Part shown: positions 59,155-64,000 of the stretch, in pieces | Position numbering within the stretch: the first letter of the stretch is position 1 | Layout of the letters: the number at the start of each line of letters is the position of its first letter | Assembly (NCBI GenBank): GCA_036273455.1 | Contig: DASUHP010000033.1 | Coordinates: 1-64,000, forward strand | Direction of reading: 5' to 3' | DNA: 64,000 bases | Origin: CAIYRG01 sp036273455 | GTDB taxonomy: Bacteria > Pseudomonadota > Alphaproteobacteria > Micropepsales > Micropepsaceae | Translations under genes and position numbers: made by a program | The notes under the pieces: generated by a model | Database searches by the model: none | What the model saw: only the letters and a program-made list of their open reading frames with translations | What the model was told of the DNA's origin: nothing

Positions 59155-60345
59155 ATGAGAGTATTTCAGTTCACCGAACAGCCCTATCCGGATGTGTGGA
59201 ACGACCACAACGGCTCGCTGCGGGTAAACCTGCCCAATCGCAAGCTCGATCCCGTACGCGCCGCCGATCTGTTCCACCGCTATTACGACGAGTGGCAATT
59301 GGCCGACGAACTCGGCCTCAACATCATGCTGAATGAGCATCATGCAACCGCAACCTGCATGAGCGCCGCATGCGTAATCGGTTTATCGGTTCTGGCCCGC
59401 ATCACGAAAAAGGCCCGCCTGCTGGTGCTCGGCTACCCCATCGCCAATCGTCCCGATCCCTTACGCGCTGCCGAAGAGCTCGCCACAATCGACGTGATCA
59501 GCCACGGCCGGCTCGAGATGGGATTTGTCCGTGGGGTGCCGCAGGAAGTGCCGATCGCGAATATGAACCCGGTGTTCCAGTCGGACCGGTTCTGGGAAGC
59601 GCATGATTTCATCATCAAGGCGCTCACCAGCCACGACGAACCGTTCAACTGGGAGAGTCAGAATTTTCAATATCGGCACGTCAATGTCTGGCCGCGTTGC
59701 TATCAGCAGCCGCATCCGCCGGTTTGGAGCACGACGGGAAGCACCCAGACCGCGCGCAAGCTTGGCACCTACGGCTACACCATGGCGACGCTGGGCACCG
59801 GCTATGATACGCGCCGGCTATATAATGCGTACCGCCAGGGTTACGCAGAGAAGCACAATGGTGCACCCGCACCTGCCGACCGTTTCGGCTATCTGGCCCT
59901 GGTGGCGGTTGGACGCACCGAAGCCGAAGCGCGCCGCCGGGCCGAACTGATTGCCACCTATCCGAGGTCCTCGGGCATTGTGTTGGCTCCGTTCCGCAAT
60001 CCGCCCGGCTATCTCTCGATCGAAGACAATGTCCGCATGCTGAAAGGCGAAGGGCGGCCGCGCAGTTACACCAAAGACGGCCGGGTGGTCGAGATGCACG
60101 CGGGCAGCGTGCAGGACCTGATCGATGCCGGCGTGATGTTCTGCGGCACGCCGGATCAGGTGTACGATCAGATCGTGGATTTCGTCGATCACTGCGGCGG
60201 CATGGGCAATCTTCTGATGATGGGTCATGCTGGCCCGATGTCGCACGAGGATACGGTCGAAAACCTCACGATATTCGCCCGCGACGTCTATCCCCGGCTG
60301 AAGGAATTGCGTCAGCCGGAGCCGGCCGAAGCCGCCGCGCAGTAA
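59155..60345 (+). CDS. LLM-class flavin-dependent monooxygenase
   Basis: 396-residue luciferase-like flavin enzyme: NIMLNEHHATATCMSAACVI, GYPIANRPDPLRAAEELATI, DVISHGRLEMGFVRGVPQEV, VWPRCYQQPHPPVWSTTGST and PDQVYDQIVDFVDHCGGMGN. ATG at 59155 is chosen; the frame is open further upstream but lies inside the hydrolase gene. Members of this subgroup use FMNH2 from a separate reductase to oxygenate small organic substrates. No reductase is nearby. Flanked by two alpha/beta hydrolases, it would give an ester or hydroxylated product for them. Confidence 0.88.
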   Translation: MRVFQFTEQPYPDVWNDHNGSLRVNLPNRKLDPVRAADLFHRYYDEWQLADELGLNIMLNEHHATATCMSAACVIGLSVLARITKKARLLVLGYPIANRPDPLRAAEELATIDVISHGRLEMGFVRGVPQEVPIANMNPVFQSDRFWEAHDFIIKALTSHDEPFNWESQNFQYRHVNVWPRCYQQPHPPVWSTTGSTQTARKLGTYGYTMATLGTGYDTRRLYNAYRQGYAEKHNGAPAPADRFGYLALVAVGRTEAEARRRAELIATYPRSSGIVLAPFRNPPGYLSIEDNVRMLKGEGRPRSYTKDGRVVEMHAGSVQDLIDAGVMFCGTPDQVYDQIVDFVDHCGGMGNLLMMGHAGPMSHEDTVENLTIFARDVYPRLKELRQPEPAEAAAQ

Positions 60346-60349
60346 TTCA

Positions 60350-61165
60350 ATGACGAAGGTCGAAAGCCGCCACATCCTGGTCGATGGGATGCGCACGCAT
60401 TACCTCGAAGCCGGCCAGGGCTTTCCGGTCGTGCTGCTGCATTCCGGCGAGTTCGGCGGCTGCGCGGAACTGTCGTGGGAATTCACAATTCCCGAGCTGG
60501 CGAAATGCTTTCATGTGATTGCGCCCGACTGGCTGGGATTTGGCGGGAGCGCGAAAATCTTCAGCTTTGATGACATGCGCGAATTGCGTGTCCAACACAT
60601 CACCGCGCTGCTGAAGACGCTCTGCATCGATCGCGCGCATTTCATCGGCAATTCCATGGGCGGCGGCATGCTGGCCGCCGTCGCGGCGCAGGATCAGCCG
60701 GACTGGCCGATCGAGAAAATGGTGCTGGCTAGCGCCGGCGGATTTGCCCCGGTCAATGATGCGCGCAAGGTGCTGAATTCGTATGACGGATCGCGCGACC
60801 ACATGCGCCGCATTGTCGAAACGACACTGCTCGTCAGCCCCTTGCGCTACGATGAAGCCTATCTCGACCGGCGCCACAGGCTGTCGCTGGTGCCGGGCTC
60901 CTGGGAATGCACGGCGGCGGCGCGGTTGCGCAGGCCCGGTGTCAAAACCGGCGAACGTGAAGAGACCAATTACCGCAACATCAAGCGGCCGACGCTGATT
61001 ATCGCCGGCGGGAAAGACCCGCTGCGCGAACCTGGCTATGCCAGGGCCTTACAGAAAGAGATCGAATACTCCGAGCTTGCCGTATTCCCGGACGCAGGGC
61101 ACTTTCCCCAGATCGATATGCCGGAACAATTTAACGAGGTGGTGACCGGCTTCCTGTCATGTTGA
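60350..61165 (+). CDS. alpha/beta hydrolase (MhpC-like)
   Basis: 271 residues. VVLLHSGEFGGCAELSWEFT, IPELAKCFHVIAPDWLGFGG, nucleophile FIGNSMGGGMLAAV (G-N-S-M-G), LIIAGGKDPLREPGYAR (Asp) and PDAGHFPQIDMPEQFN (His). This is close to the C-C hydrolases of meta-cleavage pathways (MhpC/BphD group) in layout. It starts 4 bp after the LLM gene stop, so they are one operon. Together with the first hydrolase it may process a ring-fission or lactone intermediate. Its exact substrate is unknown. Confidence 0.88.
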   Translation: MTKVESRHILVDGMRTHYLEAGQGFPVVLLHSGEFGGCAELSWEFTIPELAKCFHVIAPDWLGFGGSAKIFSFDDMRELRVQHITALLKTLCIDRAHFIGNSMGGGMLAAVAAQDQPDWPIEKMVLASAGGFAPVNDARKVLNSYDGSRDHMRRIVETTLLVSPLRYDEAYLDRRHRLSLVPGSWECTAAARLRRPGVKTGEREETNYRNIKRPTLIIAGGKDPLREPGYARALQKEIEYSELAVFPDAGHFPQIDMPEQFNEVVTGFLSC

Positions 61166-61226
61166 TGTAGGGCAACCATTCCGCTGTGGCCGGGTGGCGA
61201 AATCCGGGCTAGCTTTGAAGTGAACT

Positions 61227-61272
61227 CCCCCCTCCGTCCGCTTCGCGGACACCTCCCCCCTAAACGGGGGAG
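61227..61272. repeat. intergenic palindrome
   Basis: CCCCCCTCCGTCCGCTTCGC then GGACACCTCCCCCCTAAACG then GGGGAGG: paired GTCCGC / GCGGAC arms and CTCCCCC / GGGGGAG arms. It belongs to the same family as elements at ~20912, 23341 and 26783. It lies between the second hydrolase and the first AAHS gene. Confidence 0.6.
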
Positions 61273-61281
61273 GAAATTTGG

Positions 61282-62697
61282 GTGGAACACGGAGCGGAAA
61301 TGGCCGCAAGCGGCGAGATTGTCGATACCGATGCAGTGATCAACCGCTCGCCCGTGGGCGCGCTCCAGATCATGGTGGGCATGCTCGGCGCGATGATTCT
61401 GGTCGCCGACGGATTCAATACACAGGTGATCGGCTATGTCGCGCCGCAGATTGCCAGGACCATGCATCTTGGCCGCGATGAGCTCGCCTGGGTCCTGTCG
61501 GCGGACAAAGTCGGCCTGCTGATCGGCTATCTGTTCGTCGCACCACTATCCGGCCGGTTCGGCCACAAGCGGGTTGCCATCGGCTGCATTCTGTTTTTTG
61601 GCCTGCTCGCCTGGATCACCACATTCTCAGGAAACGCAACGGAGCTGTTTATCTTCCGCGTCCTGACGGGCATCGGATTAGGCGGCGCGCTTCCCTCGGG
61701 TGTTGCGCTGACCGGGGAATATTTTCCAAAAAGCCGGCGTTCGACCTCAATAACCTTCATTTATTGCGGGTTGTCGGCCGGACAGCTTTCCGCGGGCGAA
61801 GTGGCCAATGCGCTGCTTCAGCCGCTTGGCTGGCAGGGCGCGTTATGGGCGGGCGGAGGATTGGCGCTGCTGCTCGCGGCGACTCTCACCGCGCTGATGC
61901 CGGAGTCGCTGGAATACCTGGTCAACCGGGGCGGCGAACCGGAAATAGCCGGACGCATCCTTGCCCGCATTGACCGCAATCTGCGGCTGGATGACGGGAC
62001 CAAATTGGTCTCAGGCGAACGCAGCAAAGATCGCCTGACGATCTGGCAGCTACTGCCCAGGCTGTTCCGGTCCAACCGGACATTCGGCACGGTCGTGATC
62101 TGGTTTGCACTCGGCATGAATTTGACGGTCAATACTTCGCTTCAGGTCTGGCTGACCAAGATACTGGTGGACAGCGGATTTGCTCAGCACACGGCGATTA
62201 TCGCGACGGAAGCATCGTTTCTCGCGGGCATCATCGGTGCGTTCATCATAGGACCGCTGATGGACCGGTTCGGCGCCTATCGCGTCATCATGGGCCTGTT
62301 CGTGGCCGGTGCACTGTTCAGTCTCTTGCTCGGACTTTCGCTGTCATGGCAGGCAGCCGCCCTGATCGCAGCTTCGTCCTTCGGGTCGGGATTCTGCACC
62401 AGCGGCGTGCAAAAGGGCGGCAACGCACTTTGCGTTTATTTTTATCCGACGGCACTGCGCTCCACCGGCCTCGGATGGGGTCTGGGAATTGGGCGCATTG
62501 GAGCGATCATTGGTCCCCTGATGGTTGGATATCTGCTGACCGGCGGGTGGTCTCCCGCCGCAGTGTTCACCGCGACAGCCGTGCCGATGCTATTGGGCGC
62601 AATCGCGGTCGCGGCCATGGGCAGAGTTTATGGCGAGTCGCCGGCAGAACGTGCCGAGCTGCAACCCGCGGCCCAAACCGCGGCCGCAAAGGTTTAG
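61282..62697 (+). CDS. aromatic acid:H+ symporter (AAHS-type MFS)
   Basis: 471 residues, 12 helices: GMLGAMILVADGFNTQVIGY in helix 1 (AAHS-like Asp in ADGFN), the helix 2-3 loop APLSGRFGHKRVAIGCILFF, LPSGVALTGEYFPKSRRSTS, MPESLEYLVNRGGEPEIAGR, and the second-half signature YPTALRSTGLGWGLGIGRIG. The start is GTG at 61282 or ATG at 61300. The next gene, a close homologue, begins 3 bp after its stop. Both probably import related aromatic or cyclic acids. Confidence 0.9.
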   Translation: MEHGAEMAASGEIVDTDAVINRSPVGALQIMVGMLGAMILVADGFNTQVIGYVAPQIARTMHLGRDELAWVLSADKVGLLIGYLFVAPLSGRFGHKRVAIGCILFFGLLAWITTFSGNATELFIFRVLTGIGLGGALPSGVALTGEYFPKSRRSTSITFIYCGLSAGQLSAGEVANALLQPLGWQGALWAGGGLALLLAATLTALMPESLEYLVNRGGEPEIAGRILARIDRNLRLDDGTKLVSGERSKDRLTIWQLLPRLFRSNRTFGTVVIWFALGMNLTVNTSLQVWLTKILVDSGFAQHTAIIATEASFLAGIIGAFIIGPLMDRFGAYRVIMGLFVAGALFSLLLGLSLSWQAAALIAASSFGSGFCTSGVQKGGNALCVYFYPTALRSTGLGWGLGIGRIGAIIGPLMVGYLLTGGWSPAAVFTATAVPMLLGAIAVAAMGRVYGESPAERAELQPAAQTAAAKV

Positions 62698-62700
62698 TTG

Positions 62701-64000
62701 ATGGACACCGAAGCCGTCGCACCCATCGATACTGACGCGCTGATCAATCGCGTTCCCGTCGGGGCCCTGCAAATCCTGGTCGCGCTGCTTTCTGGCTGCG
62801 CACTTCTGGTCGAGGGATTCAACACCTCGGCGATCGGTTATATCGCACCGCAGATCACAAGGCTTTGGCATGTGCCAAACACTACGCTCGGTACAATTCT
62901 CAGTGCCGACATGGTCGGACTGCTGCTCGGCTATCTCTTTATTTCGCCATTGTCCGCACGCTTTGGCCACAAGCGGCTGCTGATCGCGTGCACCGCCGCG
63001 TTTGGGGCCATGACATTTCTGACCATCACTGCGAACGGCGTGCCGTTGCTGCTGGTGTTCCGGTTCCTCACCGGCATCGGTGTGGGCGGTGCGATGCCGA
63101 GTGCGGTTGCACTGACCGGGGAATATTTTCCCGAACGCATGCGGTCATCCTCGATCACGCTCATCTATATCGGATTTTCGCTGGGCCAGATCGCCGCTGG
63201 AGTGGCGTCGGGCCTGCTGCTCCAGCCATTCGGCTGGCGCGCCGTGCTGGCGACCGGCGGGATTGGCACCCTTGTCCTGTCGCTTGTTTTCGTTTTTGCG
63301 CTGCCGGAGTCCATGGAATTTCTCGTCAACCGCAGCAACGGAAGCAAGCAAGCCGCCGCCATTTTGCAGCGCGTCGCGCCGGACTTACGGATTTCCGAAA
63401 CCACCCGCATCACCGCCGGGCATCATGCGTCGAGCGTGCGGCTCCGCGAACTCGTGCAGGACGGACGCGCCACCGGAACATTGCTGATCTGGGCCGGCAT
63501 GTTCATGAATCTGATGATCTATTTTTTCCTGCAGAAGTGGCTGACCTCATTATTGGTGCAGTCCGGGCTATCGCAGCAGGTCGCGATCACCGCGACAACG
63601 ATCGGGCTCGCTGGCGGCATTGCGGCGGCGATCATTATTGGGCCACTCATGGACCGCTATGGTCCCTATGCGGTGGTTTCCGGCCTGTTCGCGCTGTCGG
63701 CAGTCTCCGTCGTCGTGATGGCGCGAATCCTGGTGTCGCCGGTGCCGTGGTTGACAGTGGCTGTGTCTTTTTTTGTCGGCTTTTGCCTTTCCGGCGGTCA
63801 AAAAGCGAACAACGCGCTGTCGGTATTCTTCTACCCGACCGCGCTGCGCGGGACTGGAATCGGCTGGTCGCTTGGGATCGGCCGCTTCGGCGGCGTGATC
63901 GGCCCTTTCATGGCCGGAATCATGCTGGCCGCGGGCTGGTCGCCGGGTGAGCTGTTTTATGCAGCATCGGTACCGATGCTGCTTGGAGCAGCCGCAATTG
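62701..64000 (+). CDS. aromatic acid:H+ symporter (AAHS-type MFS), partial
   Basis: The frame starts at ATG 62701, 3 bp after the previous stop, and remains open through the end of the window, giving 433 residues without a stop. It begins MDTEAVAPIDTDALINRVPV, with LLSGCALLVEGFNTSAIGYI in helix 1, SARFGHKRLLIACTAAFGAM, ALTGEYFPERMRSSSITLIY, then FFYPTALRGTGIGWSLGIGR. It is a tandem duplicate of the preceding transporter, sharing LTGEYFP and YPTALR. Longer shadow frames in other phases cover the same bases and should not be taken for the gene. About 20-40 residues lie beyond the window. Confidence 0.9.
   Translation, partial: MDTEAVAPIDTDALINRVPVGALQILVALLSGCALLVEGFNTSAIGYIAPQITRLWHVPNTTLGTILSADMVGLLLGYLFISPLSARFGHKRLLIACTAAFGAMTFLTITANGVPLLLVFRFLTGIGVGGAMPSAVALTGEYFPERMRSSSITLIYIGFSLGQIAAGVASGLLLQPFGWRAVLATGGIGTLVLSLVFVFALPESMEFLVNRSNGSKQAAAILQRVAPDLRISETTRITAGHHASSVRLRELVQDGRATGTLLIWAGMFMNLMIYFFLQKWLTSLLVQSGLSQQVAITATTIGLAGGIAAAIIIGPLMDRYGPYAVVSGLFALSAVSVVVMARILVSPVPWLTVAVSFFVGFCLSGGQKANNALSVFFYPTALRGTGIGWSLGIGRFGGVIGPFMAGIMLAAGWSPGELFYAASVPMLLGAAAI

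Noticed and set aside
62865..63950. A 361-codon open frame on the plus strand
   Set aside because: It overlaps in another phase the true AAHS transporter that starts at 62701 and runs off the window; its sequence is Arg/His-rich and has no family pattern.
1..64000. CRISPR arrays, transposases, tRNA or rRNA genes
   Set aside because: I found no regularly spaced direct repeats, no transposase-like frame and no cloverleaf or rRNA-like segment by eye; a dedicated scan (for example tRNAscan-SE) would be decisive.

Overview
The window looks like chromosomal DNA of an alphaproteobacterium with high GC content. The basis is the gene content (Sinorhizobium-type phospholipid methyltransferase, short proteobacterial PssA/Psd, RpoE/ChrR-type ECF sigma factor with cupin anti-sigma, roughly 1050-residue TonB-dependent receptors) and scattered intergenic palindromes of the type common in Alphaproteobacteria. 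I cannot fix the genus; a soil or freshwater oligotroph with broad aromatic catabolism is my inference. I saw no rRNA, tRNA, CRISPR array, transposase or prophage gene.

Layout. 0-11.4 kb: the tail of an MFS transporter, a tandem pair of large TonB-dependent receptors, a formylglycine-generating-enzyme-fold protein lacking the catalytic cysteines, an LLM flavin oxidoreductase and an orphan TpsB/FhaC-type outer-membrane transporter. 11.4-16 kb: small genes, including an ECF sigma/anti-sigma pair and a 58-residue membrane protein. 16.6-20.9 kb: phospholipid genes (pmtA-like, psd, pssA) with an MFS gene and a PduO-type cobalamin adenosyltransferase. 21.1-25.5 kb: a cobalamin riboswitch, btuB, crcB, a beta-propeller protein and a DUF190 gene. 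25.7-29.0 kb: a Bug-type binding protein, FKBP isomerase, DUF72 protein and a secreted Gly-rich protein.

29.2-48.9 kb is a catabolic island: Rieske oxygenase alpha/beta, a bicupin protein, a homocitrate-synthase-like DRE-TIM enzyme translationally close to an MFS gene, a fumarylacetoacetase-family hydrolase, an aromatic-acid MFS, a dihydroxyphthalate-decarboxylase-like protein, a gentisate 1,2-dioxygenase, an HWE-type sensor kinase, a 3-hydroxybenzoate-6-hydroxylase-like flavoprotein, an SSS symporter with its DUF3311 partner, a two-domain VOC protein, a second Bug protein and a BKACE enzyme. Flavoprotein, gentisate dioxygenase and FAH hydrolase together would form most of a gentisate route. 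50.9-64 kb holds a second catabolic set: FAH hydrolase, a molybdenum hydroxylase large subunit, an amidohydrolase/decarboxylase, two overlapping IclR genes, two alpha/beta hydrolases, an LLM monooxygenase and two tandem aromatic-acid MFS genes, the second cut by the window end.

The most striking pattern is five toxin-antitoxin loci between 32 and 56 kb, four of them visibly broken: frameshifted hepT with its catalytic Arg replaced, mazF reduced to a stub after an ATGA overlap, a RelE/HigB-like toxin with a frameshift, and a Phd-like antitoxin with an in-frame TGA and no recognisable toxin. Only a hicBA pair looks intact. In the three loci where both partners can be traced and one is dead, the antitoxin is the intact one.
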